From Blautia sp. Marseille-P3201T (lineage in GTDB: Bacteria > Bacillota > Clostridia > Lachnospirales > Lachnospiraceae), in the NCBI RefSeq assembly GCF_900120295.1, contig NZ_LT635470.1, positions 310,001 through 374,000 of the forward strand: a stretch of DNA of 64,000 bases, given 5' to 3'. Numbering within the stretch: the stretch's first letter is position 1; each line of letters opens with the position of its first letter. Below are positions 53,994 through 62,831 of the stretch, one piece after another. Position numbers and translations under genes: made by a program. The notes beneath the pieces are model-generated. The model was not told the DNA's origin. It saw nothing but the letters and a program-made list of their open reading frames with translations, and did not search any database.

Positions 53994-54350
53994 CGTAACA
54001 AGTAGAATAAATAATCGCGGCTGACAGAACCGAAAGGGGTCAGGTGAGGAAAGTCCGGGCTTCATAGGGCAGGATGCCAGATAACGTCTGGTGGAGGTGA
54101 CTCCAAGGACAGTGCAACAGAAATGTACCGCCGGAATATTCCGGTAAGGGTGGAAGGGCAGTGTAAGAGACTACCGCCTTTCTGGTAACAGAAAGGGCAC
54201 ATGTAAACCCCATCCGAAGCAAGACCGAATAGAAAACCATGTGGCTGCCCGTCACGTTTTCAGGTAGGTCGCTTGAGCCTGCTGGCGACAACAGGACTGG
54301 ATAGATGATTATTCGCGACATAACCCGGCTTATCGTTTTGCTTGTTATGT
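53994..54350 (+). ncRNA. rnpB: RNase P RNA
   Basis: This is the catalytic RNA that matures tRNA 5' ends. The conserved core is clear: GAGGAAAGTCCGGGC near 54048, ACAGAAATGTACCGCC near 54117 and a late helix-P4 partner near 54290-54330. The terminal helix is formed by GTAACAAG at the 5' end and CTTGTTAT at the 3' end, which sets the limits. Ends are good to a few bases. Confidence 0.93.
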
Positions 54351-54359
54351 TACTGAAAA

Positions 54360-54413
54360 GGAACTGTGATTTTGCAGATGAGAATGTCTGTAAAATCATG
54401 GTTCCTTTTTGCT
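54360..54413 (+). terminator. rnpB terminator
   Basis: GGAACTGTGATTTTGCAGA pairs with TCTGTAAAATCATGGTTCC with a few G-U pairs, followed by TTTTT. Confidence 0.9.
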
Positions 54414-54474
54414 TTATTATGCTACAATAAAGACAGGAAAAGAGTTGTATTTTTAAGAAGGAGCGTGATGTAGA

Positions 54475-54744
54475 ATGAAAACAAAGAAACTCCGAATAAT
54501 AAAGATATGTCTTTCAACAGTGGCAGTTGTATTTCCTATAGTTTTATGTATCTTGCCATCTTTAAGTGGACTTCAGAAAAATTTCTGGATATGGCTGGGA
54601 TATATGATGTATCTGTTATTTACTATTTTTTTTATAAGTATGTTTCGAGGACATAAATATGATGCAAAAGATATAGACAATAAGGAAATACAGATTACTC
54701 AGGAACTTTTAAAAGAACGGAACAAATGGGGCAGTTTTTTGTAG
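54475..54744 (+). CDS. Small hypothetical membrane protein
   Basis: The 89-residue protein has a basic N terminus, two hydrophobic helices (about 11-29 and 37-57) and a charged cytoplasmic tail ending KERNKWGSFL. GAAGGAGCG precedes the ATG. I do not recognise a family. It lies alone between rnpB and a convergent ATPase gene. Confidence 0.6.
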   Translation: MKTKKLRIIKICLSTVAVVFPIVLCILPSLSGLQKNFWIWLGYMMYLLFTIFFISMFRGHKYDAKDIDNKEIQITQELLKERNKWGSFL

Positions 54745-54755
54745 AAATATAAAAT

Positions 54756-54845
54756 GCTCCGCAAGGATGCGCAGCGCGCGGAAATGAAATTATCACTTTG
54801 TGAACCGCGCGCACGCAGAGATTGCACAACAGCACAATCTTTTTT
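54756..54845. repeat. 90-nt structured repeat, copy A (with terminator)
   Basis: It starts GCTCCGCAAGGATGCGC and ends in AGATTG..CAATCTTTTTT. GCGCGCGG and CCGCGCGC form an 8-bp stem. It matches 60320-60409 at 80 of 90 positions without gaps. It is likely the 3' module of the dispersed palindromic family and terminates transcription here. Confidence 0.75.
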
Positions 54846-54859
54846 AATAAAAATATGTT

Positions 54860-56170
54860 TTATGAATTGGATGTTCCCTTTAAATAGTCAATAAATTGTT
54901 GTGCAGTTCGTCCGGAAAGGCCGCCATGCTGCAGTTCCCAGATATTTGCTTTTGCCAGTATTTCATCTTCCGGCATATTGATTTCATTTCGTTTTGCCAG
55001 AGCTAGTACAATGTTCTGGAATTCTTTTTTCTCCGGTGAGCCAAAGTAAATAGTAATGCCAAAGCGTGAAACCAGTGATAATTTTTCCTGTACGGTATCA
55101 TTCGTATGGAGATCATTATCACGTTCATTTTTATCATTGAAGCTTTCACGGATAAGATGTCTGCGGTTTGAGGTGGCATAAATTAATACGTTATTAGGTT
55201 TTTTCTCTAAACCACCTTCAATGACCGCTTTTAAATATTTGTATTCAATTTCAAAATCTTCAAAAGACAGATCATCCATATAAATGATAAATTTATAATT
55301 TCTGTTTTTAATTTGAGCAATTACATCGTTTAAATCCTGAAACTGATGTTTATATACTTCTATAATACGCAGTCCTTTTTCATAATATTGATTAAGAATT
55401 GCTTTGATACAGGTGGACTTTCCTGTTCCTGCATCTCCAAAGAGAAGACAGTTGTTGGCGGGCTTTCCTTCCAAAAAGGCTTCGGTATTATCTGTCAGCT
55501 TTTTCTTCTCTAATTCATATCCTACTAAATCATTCAGCTTTACATGGGCAACTCGGGTAATCGGAACAATCTCTGCTGACTGAGCAGGATTTTTATGTTC
55601 TAAGCGAAAGGCTTTATGAAGTCCTAGTTTTCCCACACCAAAATCTTTGTAAAAATCAACGATATGCTCCATAAATTCTTCCGGTGAGGCAGATTTTTCT
55701 AAAAGTAGGCTTAAATCAGATAAGCGACTGGAAATACGTTCATTTACATATAATCCTCGCTGATGTTCAGTCTGATAATTGCTGATTAATTGGCAGCAGG
55801 AGGATGTTCCGTAAAAACTTTCAAAAGCAGAGAAATCCAGATGAAATAAATCTTTAAAAATAGCAAAGTCATGGAGCGCCAGAGCATTTAAGGAAGGGCT
55901 GTGAGTCAGTCCTGTTATTTCACAGGAAACACTAAAGGCATTTTCATGATTGACTAAAAGCCATGTGAGATAGTGGTTCCATAAATCTCCACGAAAACCA
56001 TAGTCATTTGCCATTTCTACCAGACGGTTCATACAGCTGTAGAAAAGAGGCTTTGATTTTTCCGGGGCTTCCGGTTCTTTACAGCAAATTGACAGGGCGT
56101 CTGTCATATCTTTTAAAATATCTCCATGGGGAAAGTTTCGATATAAAATACATTCATCAATATGAAACAT
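54860..56170 (-). CDS. AAA+ ATPase, DUF815 family
   Basis: The 436-residue cytoplasmic protein has an all-helical N-terminal region (1-210) and an AAA+ domain (about 215-430). Walker A is GDAGTGKST near residue 246, Walker B IYMDDLSFED near residue 296, sensor 1 YATSNRRHL and an Arg finger around VSRFG. DUF815 proteins are widespread in Clostridia and proteobacteria and their function is not known. It lies 14 bp after pheA on the same strand. Confidence 0.82.
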   Translation of the reverse strand: MFHIDECILYRNFPHGDILKDMTDALSICCKEPEAPEKSKPLFYSCMNRLVEMANDYGFRGDLWNHYLTWLLVNHENAFSVSCEITGLTHSPSLNALALHDFAIFKDLFHLDFSAFESFYGTSSCCQLISNYQTEHQRGLYVNERISSRLSDLSLLLEKSASPEEFMEHIVDFYKDFGVGKLGLHKAFRLEHKNPAQSAEIVPITRVAHVKLNDLVGYELEKKKLTDNTEAFLEGKPANNCLLFGDAGTGKSTCIKAILNQYYEKGLRIIEVYKHQFQDLNDVIAQIKNRNYKFIIYMDDLSFEDFEIEYKYLKAVIEGGLEKKPNNVLIYATSNRRHLIRESFNDKNERDNDLHTNDTVQEKLSLVSRFGITIYFGSPEKKEFQNIVLALAKRNEINMPEDEILAKANIWELQHGGLSGRTAQQFIDYLKGTSNS

Positions 56171-56184
56171 AGTAAATCTCCTTT

Positions 56185-57318
56185 CTAATAATTGCCGTGA
56201 ATGCGGAGGTTTTGTACTTCAAAACTCAGCCCGCATAAAGCATTCTTTACAGCACTGTCACTTAAATTTCCTTCGAAGTCTACAAAGAAGCGGTATTCCC
56301 AGTTTCGGTTCGTAATAGGCCGAGACTCGATTTTTGTCATGTTTAAACCATTGTAAATAAAATGGGACAGACTGTTGTACAGGCTTCCGCTTTCATGAGG
56401 CAGTTCATAGCTGACGCTGATTTTAGAAGCATTTTTTTGATAGATTTTCTCTTTTGTAACAATAATAAAGCGAGTAGAATTTTCCGGATTGGAGAAAATT
56501 CCTTCTTTTAAAATCGAAAGTCCAAAATATTCAGCAGCATAAGGACTTGCAATAGCTGCCTGTGTTTTGTCTTTCTCTAATGAAACTTTTTTTGCAGCAG
56601 CAGCGGTATTGCCAAAATCATGGGTACACCAGTTTTCGTTACTGTCCAGAAATTCCCGACATTGCATTAAAGCCTGTGGGTGGGAATATATATGTCGGAT
56701 GTCAGAAATTTTACTGCCTGGTACACCTGCCAGAACATGTTGACACGGGATAATTTGCTCTCCTACAATAACGTGGTCGTAGGAAGTAAGCAAATCGTAA
56801 TTGTCCTGTACAATTCCTGCAGTTGAATTTTCAATAGGAAGTACTGCATACAAGGCGCGACCATGCTTGATTTCTTCCATAGCATCTTTCCATGTATCTA
56901 CATGGTAGCTTTGAATATTTTTTCCAAAGAAGCGATGCATAGCTGCATGGCTGTAAGCTCCTTCCACCCCCTGAAAAACAACGGTTACGTTTTCTTTTTT
57001 TAATTTATCCACGGAAGTGAAAAGACTTTTCTGAGATAGTCCATGTTCCTGAAGCAGCTGATATTGGCGTTTTCTGCTGATGGACATAATCTGCTGATAA
57101 AGTTCCTGAATACCACAGCTGTTAAAATTACTGTGAGTTCTTTCTGAAACAGATTTTAGTTTTTCTAATTCTCTGTTGTGGTCAAAAACAGGTTTTTTTG
57201 TTTCAATTTTAAATCGAGCTACTTGTTCTGCAATTGCCATCCTTTTTTCGAACAAAGCAGTCATCTGCTCGTCAATGGTATCTATTTCTTTTCTTAAATC
57301 CTGTAAATCCGGTATCAT
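56185..57318 (-). CDS. pheA: Bifunctional chorismate mutase / prephenate dehydratase
   Basis: This P-protein converts chorismate to prephenate and then phenylpyruvate for phenylalanine. The 377-residue protein has an AroQ chorismate mutase domain (about 1-90: LRKEIDTIDEQMTALFEKR), a dehydratase domain (about 108-285: FQGVEGAYSHAA and NSTAGIVQDN) and a C-terminal ACT domain (about 295-377) with PHESGSLYN and ESRPITNRNWEYRF for phenylalanine feedback. ATG 57318 is preferred over 57339, with AGAGG in front. The DUF815 ATPase gene follows on the same transcript. Confidence 0.93.
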   Translation of the reverse strand: MIPDLQDLRKEIDTIDEQMTALFEKRMAIAEQVARFKIETKKPVFDHNRELEKLKSVSERTHSNFNSCGIQELYQQIMSISRKRQYQLLQEHGLSQKSLFTSVDKLKKENVTVVFQGVEGAYSHAAMHRFFGKNIQSYHVDTWKDAMEEIKHGRALYAVLPIENSTAGIVQDNYDLLTSYDHVIVGEQIIPCQHVLAGVPGSKISDIRHIYSHPQALMQCREFLDSNENWCTHDFGNTAAAAKKVSLEKDKTQAAIASPYAAEYFGLSILKEGIFSNPENSTRFIIVTKEKIYQKNASKISVSYELPHESGSLYNSLSHFIYNGLNMTKIESRPITNRNWEYRFFVDFEGNLSDSAVKNALCGLSFEVQNLRIHGNY

Positions 57319-57353
57319 ATAGAAATCCTCTCTAAACATTGTTTATTAGCACT

Positions 57354-57382
57354 ATGATACACCGCCAGTTTAAACTGTGCAA
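57354..57382 (-). promoter_or_regulatory. pheA promoter
   Basis: On the minus strand TTGCAC (57377-57382), a 17-bp spacer and TATCAT (57354-57359). Confidence 0.6.
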
Positions 57383-57450
57383 GTTTTTTGTATAAAAATG
57401 ACATTTGTGCGTCATAATATAGGGAAAGCAGATATTAGGAGAAAGAGCGT

Positions 57451-57870
57451 ATGAAGGGTGATTTTTTAAAGTGTGGAATATTGGGATGGGGAATGGAAGT
57501 TTTCTGGACAGGTCTGCATTCTTTAGATTGTGAAAATTGGAAACTTACAGGTTATTCCTCTTTATGGATGTTTCCAATATATGGAATGGCGGCGTGTATT
57601 GGACCTCTTTCAAAGAAAATGAGGAAACTGCCGTTAGTATTCCGGGGTGGCATTTATATGACAGGAATTTTTATTGTGGAGTATTTTTCGGGGATAATTT
57701 TAAAGCATTATAATATGTGTCCGTGGGATTACAGTACCAGTCGTTTTCAATATAAAGGAGTTATCCGTCTGGACTATGCTCCGGTGTGGTTTTTGGTTGG
57801 AATAATCTATGAAAAATTCTTGAAATGCAGAGACAACTGTTATATGATAGTAAGTGATGATAAAGCTTGA
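57451..57870 (+). CDS. Putative ABC transporter permease, CmpB type
   Basis: The 139-residue membrane protein has four hydrophobic helices and the features of the Pfam ABC_trans_CmpB family: an N-terminal GWGMEVFWTG, SLWMFPIYGMA and CPWDYS near residue 90. The family name implies an ABC link that is not proven, and no ATPase is adjacent. It is divergent from pheA and lies 20 bp before pyrB, whose promoter is inside its 3' end. Confidence 0.75.
   Translation: MKGDFLKCGILGWGMEVFWTGLHSLDCENWKLTGYSSLWMFPIYGMAACIGPLSKKMRKLPLVFRGGIYMTGIFIVEYFSGIILKHYNMCPWDYSTSRFQYKGVIRLDYAPVWFLVGIIYEKFLKCRDNCYMIVSDDKA
57820..57848 (+). promoter_or_regulatory. pyrB promoter
   Basis: TTGAAA (57820-57825), a 17-bp spacer and TATGAT (57843-57848). 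The leader is under 40 nt, so PyrR attenuation is unlikely. Confidence 0.65.
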
Positions 57871-57890
57871 GAACACATAGGAGGTAATCT

Positions 57891-58817
57891 ATGAGACACT
57901 TAATGAGTCCGTTGGATTTGTCCGTAGAGGAATTGGCGAAGGTTTTAGACCTTGCTAACGATATTGAAAAAAATCCAGAGAAATATGCCCATAAATGCGA
58001 TGGGAAAATCTTAGCAACTTTGTTTTATGAACCAAGTACAAGAACACGTTTAAGTTTTGAGTCTGCAATGATGCGTTTAGGAGGAAAAGTTTTAGGATTT
58101 TCCAGCGCAAACTCAAGCTCTGCTGCAAAGGGCGAAAGTGTAGCAGATACAGTACGTACAGTATCTTGTTATGCAGATATCTGTGCTATGCGCCATCCAA
58201 AAGAGGGTGCGCCGTTAGTTGCATCTATGGCATCTGAAATTCCTGTTATTAATGCAGGAGATGGCGGACATCAGCATCCGACACAGACGCTTACAGATTT
58301 ACTTACCATTCGTTCCTTAAAGGGAAGACTGGACAATATTACTATTGGTCTTTGCGGAGACTTAAAATTTGGCAGAACTGTCCATTCTTTAATCGAAGCA
58401 TTAGTACGTTATGAAGGAGTAAAATTTGTTTTGATTTCTCCTGAAGAGCTTCGTATTCCTGATTATATTCGTGAGGATGTTTTAAAAGCCAGCGGCCATG
58501 AATTTATTGAAGTAGAACGTTTAGAGGAGGCAATGCCAAGTCTGGATCTTCTGTATATGACACGCGTACAGAGAGAACGTTTTTTTAATGAAGAAGATTA
58601 TGTGAGAATGAAAGATTTTTATATTTTAGACAAGGCAAAAATGGCATTGGCAAGAGAGGACATGCTGGTGCTTCATCCATTGCCAAGAGTAAATGAAATC
58701 TCCGTAGAGGTAGACGCGGATCCAAGAGCCTCTTACTTCAAACAGGTGCAGTATGGTGTTTATGTGAGAATGGCATTGATTTTAAGCTTGTTGGGAATGG
58801 GGGTAGACTTATGTTAA
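57891..58817 (+). CDS. pyrB: Aspartate carbamoyltransferase catalytic subunit
   Basis: This enzyme joins carbamoyl phosphate and aspartate, the first committed step of pyrimidine synthesis. The 308-residue protein has the carbamoyl-phosphate loop [10 protein letters not shown] near residue 52, HPTQTLTDL near residue 133 and HPLPRVNEI near residue 266. It overlaps pyrI by 7 bp. AGGAGG precedes the ATG. carB at 24600 supplies carbamoyl phosphate. Confidence 0.96.
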   Translation: MRHLMSPLDLSVEELAKVLDLANDIEKNPEKYAHKCDGKILATLFYEPSTRTRLSFESAMMRLGGKVLGFSSANSSSAAKGESVADTVRTVSCYADICAMRHPKEGAPLVASMASEIPVINAGDGGHQHPTQTLTDLLTIRSLKGRLDNITIGLCGDLKFGRTVHSLIEALVRYEGVKFVLISPEELRIPDYIREDVLKASGHEFIEVERLEEAMPSLDLLYMTRVQRERFFNEEDYVRMKDFYILDKAKMALAREDMLVLHPLPRVNEISVEVDADPRASYFKQVQYGVYVRMALILSLLGMGVDLC

Positions 58818-59248
58818 ATGTAGGCCGTTTAAGTGAAGGTGTGGTTTTAGATCATATCAAAGCAGGAAAAAGCATGACTATTTATCATGATTTGAAATTA
58901 GATAAACTGGATTGCTGTGTGGCGATTATTAAAAATGCAAAAAGTGACAAAATGGGACGTAAAGATATTATTAAAGTGGAATGTCCTATTGATACATTAA
59001 ATTTAGATATTCTGGGATTTATTGACCATAATATTACGGTAAATATTATTAAAGATGGAGAAATTGTAGAGAAGAAAGAGCTTTCTCTTCCAAAAGAAAT
59101 CCGAAATGTTATTCGCTGTAAAAATCCACGCTGTATTACTTCTATTGAACAGGAACTGGATCATGTATTTATTCTGGCAGATCCTGAGAAGGAAGTATAT
59201 CGCTGTAAATATTGCGAAGAAAAATACAGAGGAAACAGAAATAAATAA
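58811..59248 (+). CDS. pyrI: Aspartate carbamoyltransferase regulatory subunit
   Basis: This 145-residue subunit gives allosteric control by nucleotides. The N-terminal nucleotide domain (1-95) is followed by a zinc domain with CKNPRC near residue 105 and RCKYCEEKY near the end, the four Cys that bind PyrB. Its start overlaps the pyrB end. A PyrI in a Firmicute points to the clostridial rather than the bacillar pattern. Confidence 0.95.
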   Translation: MLNVGRLSEGVVLDHIKAGKSMTIYHDLKLDKLDCCVAIIKNAKSDKMGRKDIIKVECPIDTLNLDILGFIDHNITVNIIKDGEIVEKKELSLPKEIRNVIRCKNPRCITSIEQELDHVFILADPEKEVYRCKYCEEKYRGNRNK

Positions 59249-59251
59249 AGT

Positions 59252-59325
59252 TTGAGGTTGTTGCATTAAGTGCATATCGAGAGCATTTATACATTTTAGA
59301 TTTCTGCTTAATGTGACAGCTTCTT
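59252..59325 (+). terminator. pyrBI terminator, decayed relative of the 118-nt hairpin
   Basis: GTTGTTGCATTAAG pairs with CTTAATGTGACAGC using G-U pairs, followed by TTCTTTTT. The 3' arm and the TATACATTTTAGAT interior resemble the hairpin at 38180. Confidence 0.65.
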
Positions 59326-59361
59326 TTTCTGTAATTTAAGAAGAGAGAGGGAGGGAAGTTT

Positions 59362-60246
59362 ATGAAAGAAAACGCAAAAGGGCATTTGCTGGCATTGTTT
59401 ACTATTTGTGTATGGGGAACTACTTTTGTTGCAACTAAGGTTTTGCTGAAAGCATTTACACCTATTGAAATATTATTTATGCGTTTTTTAATTGGATATT
59501 TTTTGTTGTTGATTATAAATCATCAAGGATTGTCAGTTGGCAGCAGGAAACAGGAATTGTATTTCATTGGTGCAGGGCTTACAGGAGTTACTTTTTATTT
59601 TCTTTTAGAGAATATTGCACTGACTTATACTTATGCGTCAAATGTGGGAATTATCATTGCTACAGCCCCCTTTTTTACTGCAATTTTAGGAAGACTATTT
59701 TTAAGAGAGGAAAAGTTGAAAACGGGATTTTTTGTGGGATTTCTCACAAGTATTACAGGTATTGTTTTAATCAGTGTACATGGGAGCAGTGCTTTTTCAT
59801 TAAATCCTAAAGGTGATATTCTGGCAGTTTTAGCCGCTTTTGTCTGGGCGTGCTATTCTATTTTGGTAAAAAAAATTGGTTCTTTTGGAATTTCTACAAT
59901 TCAAAGTACCCGCCATATTTTTTTCTATGGTATTTTATTCATGATTATCCCTGTGTTTTTGATGGGATTTGAATGGAAACTGGAAAGATTTAGTAATCCT
60001 GTTTATTTAGGAAATATGTTGTTTTTAGGAGTAGGTGCTTCTGCTCTTTGTTTTGTGACATGGAATTTGGCAGTGAAGTTTTTAGGAGCTGTGCGTACAT
60101 CTGTTTATTTATATCTTTCTCCTGTGGTCACAATTGTAGCATCAGCTCTTATTTTAGGAGAGAAAATAACAGGTGTGTCCATAGTAGGAACATGTTTAGT
60201 TTTAGCAGGATTAATATTATCAGATAAAGGAAAAGGAAAAAATTAG
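59362..60246 (+). CDS. EamA/DMT family transporter
   Basis: The 294-residue membrane protein has ten predicted helices in two EamA repeats (about 8-138 and 150-290). The start is typical (TICVWGTTFVATKV), and the second repeat has AFVWACYSILVKKIG. Members export amino acids or metabolites; the substrate is unknown. AGGGAGGGAAG precedes the ATG. It is a single gene ended by the repeat at 60283. Confidence 0.87.
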   Translation: MKENAKGHLLALFTICVWGTTFVATKVLLKAFTPIEILFMRFLIGYFLLLIINHQGLSVGSRKQELYFIGAGLTGVTFYFLLENIALTYTYASNVGIIIATAPFFTAILGRLFLREEKLKTGFFVGFLTSITGIVLISVHGSSAFSLNPKGDILAVLAAFVWACYSILVKKIGSFGISTIQSTRHIFFYGILFMIIPVFLMGFEWKLERFSNPVYLGNMLFLGVGASALCFVTWNLAVKFLGAVRTSVYLYLSPVVTIVASALILGEKITGVSIVGTCLVLAGLILSDKGKGKN

Positions 60247-60282
60247 AAAAAGCTAGACATTTTATGCATGAAAGGCTATTAT

Positions 60283-60412
60283 TTATTCCATAGGAAAGTG
60301 CGTCCTATACAATAAAAACGCTCCGCAAGGATGCGCAGCTCGCGGAAATGAAATTATCACTTTGTGAACCGCTCGCGCGCGGAGATTGTGCTGTTGCACA
60401 ATCTTTTTTATG
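60283..60412. repeat. Full-length dispersed repeat (copy 6) with terminator
   Basis: TTATT..AATAA flanks ATAGGA (60290-60295) and TCCTAT (60303-60308). An AATAAAAAC linker and the 90-nt module (60320-60409) follow. In the module CTCCGC pairs with GCGGAG and inner GCGC/GCGC and GCGG/CCGC stems form. AGATTGTGC pairs with GCACAATCT before TTTTTT. This is the most complete copy. Confidence 0.8.
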
Positions 60413-60445
60413 CTATGCAAAAGAAACGCTCAGGGAGGATATGGA

Positions 60446-61765
60446 ATGAAAAAAGTTGTGAAATTCGGTGGAAGTTCTCTTGCCAGTGCAGAACAGTTTG
60501 AAAAAGTAGGAAAAATCATTCGTGCAGATGAAAGCAGAAGATATGTAGTGCCTTCTGCACCTGGAAAACGTTTTTCAGAGGATACCAAGGTGACGGATTT
60601 GCTCTATGCATGCTATGGAGCAGTAAAAGAGGAAGAAAAATTCCAGGTTATTTTAAAAGAAATCAAAAGCCGCTATCAGGAGATCATTGATGGACTGCAA
60701 ATTTCGCTGTCTTTGGAAAAAGATTTTGAAGATGTAGAAGAGAATTTTAAGAACCAGATTGGAAAAGAATATGCTGCATCCAGAGGGGAATATTTAAATG
60801 GAAAGATTATGGCTGCATATTTGGGATATGAATTTGTAGATCCTGCAGAAATTATTCGCTTTGATGGAAATGGGCAGTTTGATGCAGGAATTACAGAGCT
60901 TTTAGTTGCTAAGAAATTAAATGCCATAGAGAGAGCAGTTGTTCCGGGATTTTATGGGGCAAAGGAAAATGGAGAAATCAAGACTTTCTCCAGAGGTGGT
61001 TCTGATATTACAGGATCTATTCTTGCGGGAGCTTTAGATGTGGATCTCTATGAGAACTGGACAGACGTTTCAGGTGTGATGGTAACAGATCCCAGAATTA
61101 TTCAAAATCCAAAATCTATTGATACCATCACGTATCGTGAACTTCGTGAGCTTTCTTATATGGGTGCAACAGTGCTTCATGAGGATGCTATATTCCCTGT
61201 AAGAAAAGCAGGTATTCCTATTAATATTAAAAATACCAATGCACCGGAAGAAGAAGGAACCATGATTGTAGAGGATACCTGTAAAAAACCATTGTATACC
61301 ATTACAGGTATTGCAGGTAAGAAAGGCTTCTGCTCTTTGTTTATTGAAAAGTCTATGATGAATGCAGAGATTGGGTTTGGAAGAAAAGTTCTTCAAGTAT
61401 TAGAAGAACAGGGGATTTCTTTTGAACATATTCCATCAGGAATTGATACTATGACAGTATTTATTCATCAGGATGAATTTGCAGAAAAAGAACAGCAGGT
61501 AATTGCAGGTGTACATAGAACGGTAAATCCTGATTATATGGAATTAGAGTCAGACTTGGCGTTAATCGCCGTGGTAGGCAGAGGTATGCGTTCTAATCGT
61601 GGTACTGCTGCGAGAATTTTTGCTGCTTTGGCACATGCAAATGTAAATGTTAAGATGATTGACCAGGGCTCCAGTGAGTTAAATATTATTGTAGGCGTGA
61701 AAAATGAAGATTTTGAAGTGGCAATTAAGTCGCTGTACGATATTTTTGTGGAAACACAGGTTTAA
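60446..61765 (+). CDS. lysC: Aspartate kinase
   Basis: This enzyme phosphorylates aspartate at the head of the lysine, threonine and methionine pathways. The 439-residue protein has KFGGSSLA at the N terminus, SRGGSDITGS near residue 190 in the kinase domain and two ACT domains (about 295-435) that sense end products. The kinase has VVPSAPGKR instead of the usual VVSA(M)xG stretch, as in the clostridial subgroup. ATG 60446 follows GGGAGG. It is first in a two-gene unit with the 2-hydroxyacid dehydrogenase. asd lies at 15042. Confidence 0.93.
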   Translation: MKKVVKFGGSSLASAEQFEKVGKIIRADESRRYVVPSAPGKRFSEDTKVTDLLYACYGAVKEEEKFQVILKEIKSRYQEIIDGLQISLSLEKDFEDVEENFKNQIGKEYAASRGEYLNGKIMAAYLGYEFVDPAEIIRFDGNGQFDAGITELLVAKKLNAIERAVVPGFYGAKENGEIKTFSRGGSDITGSILAGALDVDLYENWTDVSGVMVTDPRIIQNPKSIDTITYRELRELSYMGATVLHEDAIFPVRKAGIPINIKNTNAPEEEGTMIVEDTCKKPLYTITGIAGKKGFCSLFIEKSMMNAEIGFGRKVLQVLEEQGISFEHIPSGIDTMTVFIHQDEFAEKEQQVIAGVHRTVNPDYMELESDLALIAVVGRGMRSNRGTAARIFAALAHANVNVKMIDQGSSELNIIVGVKNEDFEVAIKSLYDIFVETQV

Positions 61766-61776
61766 GAGGTGATTAG

Positions 61777-62718
61777 ATGAAACTGGTAATTATTGAGCCG
61801 TTAGGCGTAGAAAAAGAAAAACTTTTAAAAATTGCAAAAGAAAAAATTTCCAGTGACATAGAAATCGTATATTACGATACAAAGGTAACCGATGCAAAAA
61901 GTTTAATAGAGAGAGGAAAAGATGCGGATATTCTTGTAGTGGCAAATCTTCCTTTAAGTGAAGAAGTTATTGAAGAATGTGAGAAATTAAAACTTCTGTC
62001 TGTTGCTTTTACCGGTGTGGATCATATTCCTCTGGAATTATGTAAGAAAAAAGGAATTTGTGTATGTAATTGTGCCGGATATTCTACAGCGGCTGTATCA
62101 GACTTAGTATTTGGTATGTTGATTTCCTTATATCGTAATATTGCGGCCTGTGATCATGCAGTAAGACAGGAAGGAACCAAGGATGGACTGGTAGGATTTG
62201 AATTGGAAGGCAAAAAATTTGGTGTTGTGGGCGCTGGTGCAATCGGAACAAGGGTAGCGCATATTGCAAAGGCTTTTGGCTGTGAAGTTTATGCATACAG
62301 CAGAACGAAGAAAGAAATAGAGGGTGTAAACTTTGTGTCTCTTCAGGAGCTTTTATCTGTTTGCGATATTGTTTCTCTGCATGTACCTTTAAATGGAGAA
62401 ACAACACATCTGATAGATAAAGAAAAGCTGGTATGGATGAAAGAAAATGCGGTGCTGATTAATACTGCAAGAGGACCGGTGGTGGACAGTGAAGCTTTGG
62501 CAGAAGCGTTAAATGAAGGGAAAATTGCAGGAGCCTGTGTAGATGTATTCGAAAAAGAACCACCTGTTGAAGTAGATCATCCTTTATTTCATGCTAAAAA
62601 TATTCTGGTGACACCTCATGTGGCATTTGCTACAGAAGAAGCTATGGTGAAACGTGCACATATTGCATTTGAAAATGTAAGGGCATGGGAAAATGGGAAA
62701 CCGCAGAATGTAATGTGA
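61777..62718 (+). CDS. D-2-hydroxyacid dehydrogenase (NAD-dependent)
   Basis: The 313-residue protein has the two-domain fold of the family. The NAD motif is GVVGAGAIGTRVA near residue 150, the catalytic Arg is in NTARGPVVD, Glu in DVFEKEPP and His in TPHVAFAT. It may act on glyoxylate/hydroxypyruvate, phosphoglycerate or another 2-oxo acid; sequence alone does not decide. It is 11 bp after aspartate kinase and shares its transcript. It is only distantly similar to the D-LDH at 11885. Confidence 0.87.
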   Translation: MKLVIIEPLGVEKEKLLKIAKEKISSDIEIVYYDTKVTDAKSLIERGKDADILVVANLPLSEEVIEECEKLKLLSVAFTGVDHIPLELCKKKGICVCNCAGYSTAAVSDLVFGMLISLYRNIAACDHAVRQEGTKDGLVGFELEGKKFGVVGAGAIGTRVAHIAKAFGCEVYAYSRTKKEIEGVNFVSLQELLSVCDIVSLHVPLNGETTHLIDKEKLVWMKENAVLINTARGPVVDSEALAEALNEGKIAGACVDVFEKEPPVEVDHPLFHAKNILVTPHVAFATEEAMVKRAHIAFENVRAWENGKPQNVM

Positions 62719-62720
62719 AT

Positions 62721-62760
62721 AAAAACGATTTTCTCTTGACAGAGAAGATCGTTTTTATTA
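62721..62760 (+). terminator. Terminator whose loop is the next promoter's -35 box
   Basis: AAAAACGATTTTCTC (62721-62735) pairs with GAGAAGATCGTTTTT (62742-62756) with one G-U pair. The 6-nt loop is TTGACA (62736-62741). Confidence 0.85.
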
Positions 62761-62795
62761 TACTTTAAGTGTACTAGGATACACAGTACACTTAA
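62736..62795 (+). promoter_or_regulatory. Promoter and palindromic operator of the YtrA-type operon
   Basis: TTGACA (62736-62741), a 17-bp spacer and TATACT (62759-62764). TTAAGTGTACT (62765-62775) and AGTACACTTAA (62785-62795) form a perfect 11-bp inverted repeat beginning right after the -10 box. This is the position expected for autorepression by the GntR gene that follows. Confidence 0.85.
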
Positions 62796-62831
62796 TACAA
62801 GATGTCATACACTGGGAAAGGAGGAAAAACC

